This document shows positions 1 to 11,142 of a stretch of DNA of 64,000 nt, piece by piece. The stretch comes from Mariannaea sp. PMI_226 (lineage: Eukaryota > Ascomycota > Sordariomycetes > Hypocreales > Nectriaceae), in the NCBI GenBank assembly GCA_024336345.1, contig JANFOG010000006.1:2480001-2544000 (forward strand), in the 5' to 3' direction. Numbering within the stretch: position 1 is the first letter of the stretch; each line of letters starts with the position of its first letter. The position numbers and the translations under genes were made by a program. The notes under the pieces were generated by a model, which was not told the origin of the DNA, did not search any database, and was given only the letters and a program-made list of their open reading frames with translations.

Positions 1-449
1 AATCGTGTTAAACGTTTTGTTTCGGCAATAAAGACAAACCATCAATCCCTAGGTGGTGATCTAAATTACAACCTATGAATCCTCTGTTGACAATAAACCA
101 AGCCTACGAAATATCACTAAACCAATAGCACTGAGTTCTGCAGTTGGACAACCAAGTGATACGTTCGTACTGTATAACACCCAGTCTCGTATGTTGTAAA
201 TCTAGATCATGACCTGGTAGCCTATTTTAGGTCAATGTTAAGAAGGTGACAACACGAAAAAAGAACCCCGAGTTGGCTAATTATACCCTTTAGGGTAGAT
301 TGTAATAAGCTCGTGTATATTGTACGGATAGACTAAGAAGCAATCGAGGGGAGAGAATCATTCCCAGTTGTCACTGTCCTGGATTAACATCGCAAAAATA
401 TGAACTCTGACCTGTAGTAGAAGCCGGTTTTCCTTATTCTGCAAGTCCA
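1..449. other. Intergenic, left edge
   Basis: No open frame of note and no recognisable repeat. The DNA lies downstream of the leftward gene that ends at 450 and probably holds its 3' untranslated region and terminator. Confidence 0.5.
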
Positions 450-2579
450 TCAATTGCCTACTAGGACGCTCTCTGCAGTGCTGTCATCAACGGACCGTTT
501 CTCCCGTAGTTGTTCTACCCGTTTCTTCTTACCAAATCTCAGCCGATTTTGAAACCACGAAGGAGTTTTTGTTGGAACCACCTTAAGCCTCGCTACGCAC
601 AATCTATCGATGCGGTCTACCCTCACAAACAAAGTCTGCCCCATCTTTTTAAAGAAAAAACGTGATCCATCAGGTAACAAGCTACCTGGTTCAGGATTAT
701 CTGGATGGATCCCTCTTTCTGGGACACGTACGACGCCGGTCTGAAGTACTGAAACTGTCTGGAGCAACTTTGCATTCGAGCCGGGACACCTGTGGGCCTC
801 AGTTTCGAGACAAGTAGTAGTCATATACGCAAACGTGGCACAGTCTTCGGAGTCAGCCAAGAAAGAAGCCCAGGAACTACTTTTGCTGCAATCCACTTGA
901 AGACAAAGTGAGAGCTCTTGTTGGTTCGGCCATGCAACTTTCAGCGTCTTTCCTTCATGTTCGAACCCAGTAAGCTTGAGATGGTTCAGGGCCATCCGGA
1001 TACGGCCTATGATGTAGGAGAGAGAATCGGGGGACAATTTTCGTGTCCAGTCCCGATTGGCTGTGTCTCTCAGTAACTCCACAGCACCCAATACCGTTTC
1101 CGGCTTCCAAGTGTTTGCATTCGATCTCGATAAAGTTTCGAATTGAGGCAACACGTCTGCAACCATTTCCCGTAAGGTCACTCGACGGCAGACACCAGTA
1201 CAAAAGCTGACTTGTAGTCCACAGAGACGGTCAAGGAAGCGAATGAGCACTTCATCCGGTTGGGAAAGTTGGAATTCTTTCAGAGTGACGCCATTTATGC
1301 GTTTGAACGTTGTGTTCATTTGCAAAATAAAATATTGTCCCACTTGTACTCCAATCTGATCCTCATAGCGCTCTCTGGATGGCGGCTTAGGTCCGAGCTC
1401 CACGAGTTCCTTAGATGAAGCTTCCCAGCACTGGTCATTGCCTCTGATACAATTTCTGTTGACAACAGTAGATGAACCTATGGAATACTTCTGCGTCGGG
1501 TTGAGATCTCTTTGAAAGCGTATTTCATCGGTGCCTGTTCTGCTCCAATGATACGCGGGGTCTTCTTCAGCAGTTGCATACACAAGCCCTCCACCAATCT
1601 GAATGGCAAACGGCAAGTGACTTTGGGCTTTGAATATAAATTCTCCCGGACCCCAAGTTTCTACCAGGTCCTCAGCGGCTGAAATCAGATCGTATTTCTT
1701 TGGAGTAGGCTGGGTGCCATCAGCCGAAGAATTACGGAGAAATTCAAAGGCCATTACAGGCGCTCGTATCATGTCTCCAACACAGGTGAGTTGTGTCAGC
1801 GAGACCTGGAGGCGAGGCTTCTTCCCAACTGTAGTCTCGTCACCGAGGAGATGAATTGTATCGAGAGGCGTATCCAGAAAGAAAGGTTGAATGGTACCGA
1901 TATGAGCCTGAGTATATGAGAGGAATCCGAGTGACAAGAACTGGACTGCCAAGCAACAATATGAAATAAAGTGTTGTACGTCGGCCAATTCCTTGAGTAC
2001 GTCATCGTCATCTATGAAAATCTGAAGAACATCTCTGATCCGCTTGTTGACAACGGGTCTCGGCACAAGCTCATCAGAATCAACAACAATAATCTTCAAA
2101 GCCTCCAGAAGATTCCAAGCTAATCCAATATCAACCCGGCACATCTCAACGGACAGGAGACTGTAGGATTTATGAGATGACCGCCTCCCCGGACGCCGAA
2201 GGATTGTGAAAGAGTCACAAAACAGCTCCTCTGATTGCCCGTGCGCAAATGCGCGACATAAACCTTCGAGGACCGCTACAATCCTTTGTGCTACCAGGTT
2301 TGATTTGGTTGCTGCTCCAGGCGTGCCCGTTGAGTATGAAATAGCAGCCAAGGTGTGGGTAGCGTTAAAACGGACTGACCCGTTCCACTTTCCAACATCT
2401 CGTGAACTAGGAACAATACCCGCCAGACCGCAAAGCTGTTGAAGAGACCGTAATGTGTTTTGCTCAAGACGGAGCAAAGGATATAGCCTGGTTGTGGTTT
2501 TCCTTTTAGATTTGTCCTCAAGCAGTCGATGTACGCACCCGGTGATATGATGCTCAGTATGGACAACAAAATAATCCAT
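450..2579 (-). CDS. C-terminal part of a large uncharacterised fungal protein (709 codons)
   Basis: This 709-codon open frame has no domain whose function I recognise. The middle holds a Trp/Gly-rich stretch (ETWGPGEF, then AIQIGGG) and a Trp-containing motif (YHWSR). The C-terminus is basic (FGKKKRVEQLREKR). I have an unverified memory of similar segments in large hypothetical fungal proteins. It is in the same frame as the 422-codon frame just upstream (2622-3890), separated only by one TAA and 14 further sense codons that also read like protein (including SPWIYF). The ATG at 2579 is therefore probably an internal Met of a protein of about 1146 residues, not a real start. No intron is needed inside this part. 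Function is unknown. Confidence 0.6.
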   Translation of the reverse strand: MDYFVVHTEHHITGCVHRLLEDKSKRKTTTRLYPLLRLEQNTLRSLQQLCGLAGIVPSSRDVGKWNGSVRFNATHTLAAISYSTGTPGAATKSNLVAQRIVAVLEGLCRAFAHGQSEELFCDSFTILRRPGRRSSHKSYSLLSVEMCRVDIGLAWNLLEALKIIVVDSDELVPRPVVNKRIRDVLQIFIDDDDVLKELADVQHFISYCCLAVQFLSLGFLSYTQAHIGTIQPFFLDTPLDTIHLLGDETTVGKKPRLQVSLTQLTCVGDMIRAPVMAFEFLRNSSADGTQPTPKKYDLISAAEDLVETWGPGEFIFKAQSHLPFAIQIGGGLVYATAEEDPAYHWSRTGTDEIRFQRDLNPTQKYSIGSSTVVNRNCIRGNDQCWEASSKELVELGPKPPSRERYEDQIGVQVGQYFILQMNTTFKRINGVTLKEFQLSQPDEVLIRFLDRLCGLQVSFCTGVCRRVTLREMVADVLPQFETLSRSNANTWKPETVLGAVELLRDTANRDWTRKLSPDSLSYIIGRIRMALNHLKLTGFEHEGKTLKVAWPNQQELSLCLQVDCSKSSSWASFLADSEDCATFAYMTTTCLETEAHRCPGSNAKLLQTVSVLQTGVVRVPERGIHPDNPEPGSLLPDGSRFFFKKMGQTLFVRVDRIDRLCVARLKVVPTKTPSWFQNRLRFGKKKRVEQLREKRSVDDSTAESVLVGN

Positions 2580-2621
2580 CTGAATCTGGTCAAAATATAT
2601 CCAAGGACTGTCCCGTTTATT

Positions 2622-2624
2622 TTA
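2622..2624 (-). other. Single in-frame TAA joining two collinear open frames
   Basis: On the minus strand the frame reads D-L-L-L-stop, then 14 sense codons, then the Met at 2579, with no frame change: the stop and that Met are 45 nt apart. A CAA-to-TAA change would be a C-to-T transition in a CpA context, which RIP favours. The ancestral codon is not known. An intron removing the stop would need a poor donor (GTCGAC). Confidence 0.7.
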
Positions 2625-3890
2625 GAGGAGTAGGTCGACTATCTCTTCCTTTTCAAGCCCCATATCATCAAGCTCTCGAATCCAAGCATATTTACCCTCT
2701 GTTACACTCTTATATTGAGTTTCAAGCAGAAATTTCAGGACTGGTGCGTTCTCCAGGGCTAGAGTGTGATCTATTGATGTAATAAGGCTGTCAAAGGCCG
2801 CGATAACCATTTTATTCTTTACCAGAGCTAGAGTTTTATCGATGTCCTGTTGAATAACATTTTCGAGCAAATGTTGAAGAATCTGGCAGTGATAGTCGTG
2901 ATACGAATGATCAAGCTGATTATGGAGAGCAATGGTAACTTCTTTTCCCATGTTATATGGAAGTTGCTTCCATTTGTAGATGGCACCAGATACAACAGGG
3001 GCCAATAGCGGCAGGATGGCATACCACGTTACAGCCGCTAGACTTGCAGCGCCTATCAGGGTACCTGCCGCGGCGATGACCGAGCTGACAATTATCGGAA
3101 CCAATATCGCATTGGTTACGCTTTCGACGGTCTTTTGGAGTTGCTGCTGACGAAGGTATACTTCCATGCGCTTCTCAATCGATTCCAAAAGCTCAGGTGG
3201 GAGCTCAATGTTAGGTGCCCCAACAGGATCCTGTGGCATCAGATCCGCGACGAAGCTGTCCTCACTCTTGTAGTGTAGAAGCATGTCCACAATTGCCTTG
3301 TCGTCGAGAATATTCAAGAATGCGAGCTGATCCGGCGGTAGTGGCGGCTTGGCACCTAGAAGGAGAACTCTTGCGTGTTCTGCTAACTTGGCTTGGTTTG
3401 GTGGCTCCAAAAGGGACAGCTTGAACAAGCATCCAATAATGCCCTTCATGTTGTTGGCGTAAAGATCCTGGAACTCGCCCCGAACCCTCTGCCGTATGGG
3501 GCTAGTAAGACTGGAGTCGAGTGTTTTGCCGTCATATTGTGGACGATCTCCGTTCATTGAAGATAGAAAAGTTGAGAACCTGCGTCCAAACTGTAGTGAC
3601 AACAAAGAGAACGGATACTTCTCAGTTTCCTCTTCCCTAATCGAGCCATCCGTGTTGCGGAATTTCTGTATCTCGACAATGGAGAGACAGCCTCCAGGCG
3701 TCTGAGAATGAATATAGGCCTCCACATTATTACACACAGAGCTTAGAAATTCGTTCTTGCTTTCATCGAGAATGCCTAAGGCGGCACGAAAGTGGTCCTC
3801 TGGCACTTGTACAGGTGCACCATAACTTCCATCCTCGTTGTTGTAAGCGGAAGGTCGGTCCCACGAACTGTTGGTGATCTCTGTCTCCAT
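2622..3890 (-). CDS. N-terminal part of the same uncharacterised protein, with a hydrophobic hairpin
   Basis: The 422-codon frame starts at an ATG at 3890 and ends at a TAA at 2624-2622. Residues about 1-250 are polar and mostly helical-looking. Residues about 261-305 form a long hydrophobic, Ala/Val/Ile-rich block that could be two membrane-spanning helices. Residues 306-380 are polar again, and the end carries a motif of the form Y-A-W-I-x-E-L-x4-G-x4-E-I-x-x-L-L-L. I associate that motif loosely with large fungal proteins in which an SPW(I/V) segment follows. Here the SPWIYF segment does follow, but after the stop codon. The likeliest reading is one gene with a nonsense mutation. Two adjacent genes or a read-through stop are alternatives. 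Confidence 0.6.
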   Translation of the reverse strand: METEITNSSWDRPSAYNNEDGSYGAPVQVPEDHFRAALGILDESKNEFLSSVCNNVEAYIHSQTPGGCLSIVEIQKFRNTDGSIREEETEKYPFSLLSLQFGRRFSTFLSSMNGDRPQYDGKTLDSSLTSPIRQRVRGEFQDLYANNMKGIIGCLFKLSLLEPPNQAKLAEHARVLLLGAKPPLPPDQLAFLNILDDKAIVDMLLHYKSEDSFVADLMPQDPVGAPNIELPPELLESIEKRMEVYLRQQQLQKTVESVTNAILVPIIVSSVIAAAGTLIGAASLAAVTWYAILPLLAPVVSGAIYKWKQLPYNMGKEVTIALHNQLDHSYHDYHCQILQHLLENVIQQDIDKTLALVKNKMVIAAFDSLITSIDHTLALENAPVLKFLLETQYKSVTEGKYAWIRELDDMGLEKEEIVDLLL

Positions 3891-5316
3891 AGTCGACGCG
3901 AGAATATAGAGGGCTACTTCTCCGGCTATATTCCAAGGTATTTCACGTTTGTGATACTCTTTGTTAGATGAAGATAGAGCAGCAGTTTCAACACGAGTGA
4001 GAAGTGAATGTCAGGCGTTGGTGAACATCAGTTCTACCCCGCTTCTGACCGCAGTCATATGCCTGGAGCAGGCAAACTTCAACTTGAGCTGCCATAGCCT
4101 TACCATTACATCGTATGCCGTGGCTGCTGATCATTAGTGTACTCTTGTGCCAAGGACTTGTGACCATCCTGGTTGGCCGCGAAAGTGTATGTGGCGAAAA
4201 TAGCTTGGTCGGAAAGGTGGCTGTACTTGGTTGGAGTTTCAACCTGCCAACCCGTTTGTCGTCACGACAGGCTGGGTGTAAACTTGGCCTGAATTGGGCT
4301 GCCATTAAAGTAAGGTGCAACTTGAACAGAGATTTTTTCACCTTCATGTAATTTATACTGCCTTCCGCAAACAGCCTGTGCAAGGGTGTGGTCTGCAGAA
4401 TAGCGGTGGGCCAAGGCACTTGAGGAATGAGATTTGATAAACATCAAAGCATTCATCCAACAGCTTGACCAACTTCGATTGTATATTGTCTCGAGAGAGT
4501 GTTATATTTCCAAGTCGTGGACCCTCACGACCTCACACGAATCCGAAATTCAACTTTGACAAGAGATGAATATATAATGTATGGACATCAAACTCTTGAA
4601 GACTTTACGTATACGTTACTCGTGTTCGAGAAAGTCTCGAAGCTAAGCAGGGTTCAATATTTGTGCTAATCCTTAGATTTCGTCTTTTCTTGCGCAGGCC
4701 GGAGTTGTCGTGAATCATGTGTAAATACGCCGAAATTCGCGTGAATAAGCGGCGGCAGGTGGTACGAAATGTGAGGGGCTTAGGAGCTCACTTTTCAAGA
4801 CACACAAAGGCCGGAGATTGGGATCAGTTACTGTAGTGGCGGCTTAACGGCTTTTCTTTCAAACCCGACATACACTTTGGGTTATAACCACTGCTGAAGA
4901 GTTGACTGGAGCAGAAGCCATCGCCAATACATCGAATCTTGGTGGGAGTGGCTATTGCAGAACCTCGCTCCCCTCTTCAGTTATTTTATTTTGCTTGAAT
5001 AACGCTTAATTTTTGATTAATAATAGTCCGACTGCCATGTGTCATGGATAAAGGCCCCCTCTCTAGAGAGTATTGTTATAGTCATTGCCTAATCCTTGAA
5101 AAGTGTTGTATTAGTATAGGATTCAAGAAGACGGCTGCCATTATTGTTCAAGTCTAGTTGGATACGAGATGCACTTTCAGAAAATATCGTCAAACGAGAC
5201 CATGAAGCAGCTGGGAGTTTTGGGTATGAGGACTATAATTCTATACCAATGATCAACATCATGTACTAGAGAACATCCGAGCTTGCTGCATACTAGTATA
5301 GAATCTGGTAACTATA
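3891..5316. other. Intergenic, with one decayed coding fragment
   Basis: Upstream DNA of the leftward gene at 3890 and downstream DNA of the ureohydrolase gene. Apart from the fragment listed at 4090-4490 I see no intact gene. A short 5S-rRNA-like string near 4640 was considered and rejected. Confidence 0.5.
4090..4490 (-). pseudogene. Decayed coding fragment, family unknown
   Basis: On the minus strand one frame reads protein-like for about 130 codons, with segments such as HEGEKISVQVAPYF and HLSDQAIFATYTFAA. It is broken by a single TGA (next to a CGA) near 4260 and ends at TAA near 4112. Composition and continuity across the stop suggest a former gene or gene fragment. I do not recognise the family. 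It could also be chance open frame. Confidence 0.3.
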
Positions 5317-6585
5317 TTATAACTCATCCTTTACACCCCCGGTCTCCTTTCCTAAATCGTCAAGACCACGCTTCACCATCGATGTCAACAACTCGTAAAC
5401 AACCTGTGCCGCAGCGAATGTAGTCTCTTCTCCAACGCCTTGATAGACAGGGGAAACCTCAACCACATCGGCGCCGACAAGGTTCAATCCTTCGATGCCC
5501 CTGAGGATACTAATGAATTCTCTGGTACTCCAACCACCTGGTTCGGGTGTACCCGTGCCCGGTGCGAAAGCAGGGTCCAACACATCTATATCTACAGATA
5601 GATAGACGGGTTTCTCCGGACCCAGAACCTTCATAATGCCGTCAATAATGCCTTGCGTTCCGACACGATCGATATCATCAGCCGAAAACCGAATCCAATT
5701 TTGGGCTGAATCATCCTCGTTATCAATCGCGCCAGAGAGTCGAGTACGGAGCCCTGCATGCACTGAAGGCTCAGAAGAACAATTGGAGAGAAGGCCTTCT
5801 TGATTTGCCAACCAGAACATTGAGCCGTGGTTGAAGGGAGTCGCTCCCCAATATGAAGGATAGGCATTCGGATTCCAAGTGTCGAGATGTGCTACATACT
5901 TTTCAGTCTAGAGGGCTCATCATGAAATCAGGTTTAAACTCACCATCAAAGTGAAGTACCTGGATGGGCTTTCCATATATCTCGTTCAATGCCCTTAGAG
6001 CTGGAAGTGTAAGGCTATGGTCTCCTCCCAAGGTCATCAGTTTTGGTTTAGGGGCCAAAGCTGAGACAGTTTTGCGCTTGCCCAGGAACTTGAGTGCCTG
6101 GGTCATCTGCTCCTGAGCGATGTTATTATCGATCGGGGTGATGGGAATATCACCACAGTCAACGATCTTCGCCCAGTTTTGGTAAGGATTGAGGTTAGCT
6201 CGGGGGTTGAATCCTCGAAGAGAATGCTGTCGGCCCGATGCATGCCGGATAGCACGGGGGCCAAACCGTGCACCTGGTCGATACGTTACAGCCGTATCAA
6301 AAGGAGCTCCGACGATAGCAATATCAAACGGCTCGGTGGGCTCTGTAAGACATTTGACATGGTTCAGATGCGCAAAAGTCCCGATCCCGCCAAAAGCCCA
6401 CTGCCAATTAAATAAGCACTGATACAAAGACTGAAATGCATTGAGGTTGAACAAACCTCAAACCCCCATTTGGCTTCCAGTTCCGCGAGCTCCTCTTTTG
6501 TGTAGTCTCTCTCATCATGGTGGTGATTGCACGCGGAGCTAATGGTTCCAAAAATGATAATTTTCACAAGTATTGAGACCTTCAT
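5317..6585 (-). CDS. Agmatinase-type ureohydrolase with signal peptide and KDEL end
   Basis: Ureohydrolase (arginase/agmatinase fold) of 386 residues, expected to release urea from agmatine or a related guanidino compound. Three exons: 6585-6457, 6400-5944 and 5891-5317. The introns start GTTTGT and GTGAGT and end at GGCAG and GTAG. Mn-ligand motifs are present: GGDHS, then F-D-A-H-x-D (restored across intron 2), then S-V-D-I-D-V-L-D-P. The N-terminus is a short basic start plus a hydrophobic core (ILVKIIIFGTISSA), so a signal peptide is likely. The protein ends V-K-D-E-L, an ER-retrieval signal. Many fungal agmatinases of this type carry signal peptides; a KDEL end would keep this one in the secretory pathway. 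Substrate assignment is by family only. Confidence 0.88.
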
Positions 6586-7019
6586 GATGGAAAAGGTTTT
6601 GCGTCAAAGAAAAAAAATTGAAAGCCGGGCATGTCACTGCCATCGGACCGTACTATATATGGTCTTCAGAAGTGTCTGCCAGCTTTGATCGACTCCATTT
6701 CAGTATCTGGAGATGCGTATGTGCCAAGACTTACCAAAATAGGAGAAAATAAGCAAATTATAAAACTCGTCTCCCGATTGATAAGCCCACCCCCCTTGTC
6801 GGGTCATGGACAAGAGTGAGAGCATACCAAGGCAATGCGACTACGGAGTTAGCCAATACTTGCCTGAATCCAATTTTGAGAGAAATCTGCGCTGGGACCT
6901 TTTAAAAGTTGGATATATGCTCATATTTATTAGTGCAATATCCCCAATGTCCTAACCCAACCGCTAACGGGCCAAGCGCTGGGGCATAGCCCATCTGTCA
7001 CCTCATTCATATATGAATT
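6586..7019. other. Intergenic between ureohydrolase and regulator
   Basis: Promoter side of the ureohydrolase and 3' side of the leftward regulator. No gene seen. Short AT-rich stretches and no repeat. Confidence 0.5.
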
Positions 7020-9161
7020 CTAGGCCATAAACGTCTCCCAGTCATTCTTGATCATCACGTCCATCCAATACGTAGTAGGAAATCCTCCGCTCTCTTTCTG
7101 GAAGCTCATCTCTTCCCAAGTTGCTCTGACGATATCAATACATCTCTGGATCGGTTTCTTTGGGAGCGAATGTGCCAATGTTGTTAGGCGGCTCATCAAG
7201 AACTCTCTCGCCTTATATATTTCTGCGGACTGCAAGCATTCAAGCAGTGCGTCCGGGTCTGGCCCACCTAGGAGGGCATCTGTAATATTATCCTCGCTAG
7301 CCACAGGCAAAATAAGCTCGCTGCAGGTAGCTACAAGGAGGAAAGGCTGGAAGTCTTTAGTACCAGATTCGGCGGGAATCGATCGGAGAGAGTCAATGAT
7401 TCGCAATGCAAAGACCTTCAGCCATTTCTCCGCATCGTTCACGGAAATTCCAACAGTTTCCGTAGAGGAGCCGCCTAAAGCACCAGACTCAGAGTTCACC
7501 CGTGAGAGTAACACATCGGGAAAGACTCTGTACAATTGGAGCAAACCTACCCGGCGGTAAACGTCCGCTAGAGTCGTCAAGTGCCAAATTGGAGTTTGCA
7601 AATCGCCAGTGTGGATGACCTCTGTCTCAGATGGACCTTGCAGCGCGAACAACTCAGCCTCTAGCTCAGATGCCTCCAATAATTGTCTTTGTAACTGTAG
7701 AAGTTTCTCCTTCGTAACAAACCCTCCAGCTCGAACGCGACGACGGTTAGAACGAACCAATCGTCCCACTCTTACCAAGTACGCATGAGCGTCGTATGCA
7801 ACACCCGTCAGTGGGTGGGGCACCTGAGCCAATGGTAATATAGAAGCTGGATCACCATCAAGACTCTCCCATTGTCTATTGCAATTTAGTACCGAGTGTA
7901 AACCAGTTGCTCCTATGATTATTCTAGGGGACAAATAGAGTATTGCTTACGTCGAGCATGGTTGTGAGAGACCGAGCTTATCGTCATCGACAATGAAAGC
8001 AAGGAACATCTCCCAACACGTCAAGAGATTTTTGAAGAATGTATGACTGCTTCCGGAACGGGGAATTTGGCCGTGTGATAGCATCCATTGCATATGCTCC
8101 TTTGCTGTGATAAAATGTTGCCAACCAGTATCATTTGCATCAAACCAGCTGGCGGTCCCACCTATCATGAACAATGCGATCAAAGCTTTCTCATCAACCG
8201 CAGCGTGATCCATTGATTCACAGAGACTGATTGCCTTTTGTCGAAATCTTGTAGCAACAGAAGACATTTGAGGGTAGATGTTGGAGAGGAAGGCTGCGGC
8301 CATGCTTTGTAAGGTAAAATAGATCAGTTCAGAAGAGCCCCAAAGGCGCGAAACTGTCGTCCGAAACGGATTCAAGCTGCTGTCATATAGCGCAAGTATA
8401 GGCGCTGTGTCCTTGAAATAATATTCCACGAGAACTGTGGCATAGTCTTTCATAGGACGGTGAATTTGCTCCACGAGATGGTCGATTTGATATAAGTTAG
8501 TCAATGGTGCAGGGTTTTGAGTTACCATCAAATCAGGTTCGTGGTCCAGCTCTGAAGAAACTGGAGATTCCTCTGGTGGGTTAATTGTATTCAAAAACCA
8601 CCTTGTTTCTTCCATGTCTAGAGAGACTTGGCCCACATCACACAGAGGTGTTGAAGACGATGCTGAGTCCGTTATATCGTTTCCACTCGTCACCGTTAGC
8701 TGTGGTGTAGAGATTTCTTCAAACTGGGTTGCCCAGCCATAATCACCGTCCATTATGGGTAGATGGCCCAAGGAAGAATCTGACGCGCCCCAGTCACCTT
8801 CGCATGGTGGTGTCATTGGTCTGCGAGGCATGCTGTCCTGGCCAAGAATCGGTGCTGCTGGAGCATTCAAATCAAGCAAAGCCTCCATGCCTCCACCTGG
8901 AACCGGTCGTGGTGGTCGAGGAATTTTGACTGGATGAAGCATTTCGTGTTTATCAGACCACCTCACCCGAAGCATGGGGCCCGAACAAGGCGTGCCGAGG
9001 CGTTCACAGCGCCCGCACGTCGGCCAAGTTTCATCACATTTGAGCTTCAGAAAATATCGTCAGCTCAAGTCAGAGAAGAATTTTGGAATCATCTCAGCGA
9101 AACTTACTCTCTGCGATTTACATCGGGCACACCCGCTACGTGATCGTGCTCCCCTAGGCAT
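7020..9161 (-). CDS. Zn2Cys6 transcription factor, fungal_trans_2 type
   Basis: Predicted nuclear DNA-binding regulator of 667 residues in three exons: 9161-9108, 9044-7951 and 7875-7020. Joining exons 1 and 2 restores a perfect binuclear cluster, C-x2-C-x6-C-x6-C-x2-C-x6-C, at residues 11-38 (CARCK...CGRCERLGTPC). Without that splice the zinc cluster is lost, which supports the small first exon. The remainder has the helical composition of the fungal_trans_2 (PF11951-like) regulators, with a low-complexity acidic linker at about residues 60-180. The last intron has a TACTAA branch point. It lies between the ureohydrolase and an SDR on the same strand. Its target is not evident from sequence. 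Confidence 0.85.
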
Positions 9162-10197
9162 GACGAAGACGCCTAGTTCCTCCCTTCGAAGCTTTACTTA
9201 CGAGATTATCCCAGACAGAAACTAAACGCCGATGAAGTCCCCCCTCACCAGTTGACTTATGCGTTTATCGAGTCCCATGTTTTTTTGGGCTGACAGGTCA
9301 TTAGCCGTGTGGACCTTACTACATACAATCCGTACACTTTGACTTGGCTTTCAAGGCGGAAGGCCAGTTCCCGCTCTTGTTATCGCACGGTATAAAAGAG
9401 CGAAATGGTCGCACTCGCCCCGAAGAAATTTGCAAGAAATGAATTCATTTAATAGAAGCCTAGAGCGAGGTTTCTCCCCCCGCAAGCTTCTCTTAGTTTT
9501 ATCTTCTTTTCAACGACGATTTTCACTCAAGGTACCCGAAAATCACTTAAAGGTCGTCCCGTTGACGTGAGCAGAGTCGAGCCTCGCACGGAGCCTCGTT
9601 CCCCAGCGGACTATTCTAAAGCAGACTAGCTGTCATGCACAACAGCCAAAAACTGCTTGAATCGGTTAGGCAAGTTTTGCCTCCGGAAAACCCTACGAGA
9701 AGAATATCGGGAGAGAACGGGCAAAGGGTGTTACTTGTACGAGGAGATCGAATTCAAGGAATGACTCAATTGCTAATCAACTCGCTCGCGGGAAGGAAAT
9801 CTTTTCTAGGTAGTGCAGCTATTATACAATAGAGAAGATATGCTGCCTACAAGAGGCAGCGATCGGGGCTTGTCTTAGTAATTGGCAAGATGCTAACTGT
9901 GAAGAGATGTCTGACCCGTTGCGTACTCGTTGAGGCTAAAAGGAACTACCGCAAAGAAGTGGAAATTAGTGTTACAACGCGTGCAGACATGAGAAGAGAG
10001 AACGCCCTTCACTGGTCTCAGCAGATCATACGAATGGAATTGTACAAAAAGCTAATTCAAGAACTACCCAAGATATTGATGCTCTTATTGACGAATAGGA
10101 AACTAGATACTTGTCTACAAGGATTCCTCTCACCCAGCCTTGCTGACACTGTCATTCACATGGAAATGAACCAAGGCAAAAGACAATTGACAGCTTA
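9162..10197. other. Intergenic between regulator and SDR
   Basis: About 1 kb upstream of the leftward regulator and downstream of the leftward SDR. Two short rightward open frames (9635-9832, 9890-10201) have no family resemblance, start context or splice sites that I could support. Confidence 0.5.
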
Positions 10198-11142
10198 TTA
10201 GCCCCAAGTAGCGTTACCACTCTTACTCCAAAGGAGACGTCCACTTTTGCCACCGTCGACTCGAAGTGCCTGGCCCGTTGTAGAAGCTGACCATCTTTCA
10301 CTTGCCAATACCAAACACAATCTTGCAATGTCCTCTTTTTGCACAGGCACTCGTGAAGCCACAGTCGCTTCCGCATCAACCCATCGAACTGAACCCGAAG
10401 GATCCTCAGCACACTCTTCTTGAAACCGGGCTGTATCAACAGCTCCCGGGCAGATAGCGTTGACTCGCGCTCGAGGGTGAACCCTGGCTGCATCTGGAGC
10501 CAATGAGAGCATGAGCCCTTGTTGTACTGCAGACTTGCTCGCTGCGTAGTCCGGGTTGCCGGGAACACCCAGCGTACCAGCTTCCGAGCCGATAATAATG
10601 AGAGAAATATTCTTCAACTCATCAGCTCGAAATTTGCGATCTGGACACTCTATATTATCGATTCCTTCCTGATGTGCAGCTCTGCCGCGTAGGCCTTTTT
10701 CGATATGAGAGAGCCAGAGTCGAGCCGTGATGAAAGTACCAACCACATTCTACGCAAAATTAGCCATGCTTCTCGGTGATTTAAGAAGGAAATATCTTAC
10801 TACTTCCATTGTCCTCCGAAATTGTTCACTGGACATATTCGTAATGGAGCGGTGGTGTTCGATAAAGCTCAAGTCAAGAGCAGCTGCGCATACGCACACT
10901 GTGGGGAAAGCATGAAAACGGTCCTTGACAGTATTCCAAGCTTTACCCATTGCTTCCTCATCCGTTGTATCAACCGATACGAAGAGGAGACGATCATGCT
11001 GCTTTGGTGAGTGGAATTTTATGTCAAATGCTCCCACGTAACAACCAGCACTCAAAAATGCATCGACAATAACCTGACCAATTTGTCCACCAGCTCCGGT
11101 GATGGCAACAACGGTATCTTCGAGGCCGATACCGAGATCCAT
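10198..11142 (-). CDS. Short-chain dehydrogenase/reductase
   Basis: Classical NAD(P)-dependent SDR of 297 residues. Exons are 11142-10801 and 10749-10198, with the intron running GTAAGA to GCGTAG. The cofactor motif is near the N-terminus (ITGAGGQIG), the active-site Tyr/Lys are in YAASK, and the family GG end is followed by GRLLW. The AAG-like segment (CAAALD) replaces the usual NNAG. It is the closest relative in this window of the SDR half of the fusion at 13831: both end V-D-G-G-x-x-G-R-L-L-W, suggesting an old duplication around the permease. Substrate unknown; the context suggests oxidation of a hydroxyl on a small imported compound. Confidence 0.88.

Noticed and set aside
2579..2640. 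Intron joining the two frames of the split gene
   Set aside because: It would need a GTCGAC donor and would remove the SPWIYF segment, which looks conserved.
4600..4680. Possible 5S rRNA (string GAAGCTAAGCAGG)
   Set aside because: Only one short resemblance; the rest of the expected 120-nt fold and internal control boxes is not there.
9635..10201. Two short rightward open frames as a gene
   Set aside because: No domain, no convincing splice sites to join them and no family resemblance.
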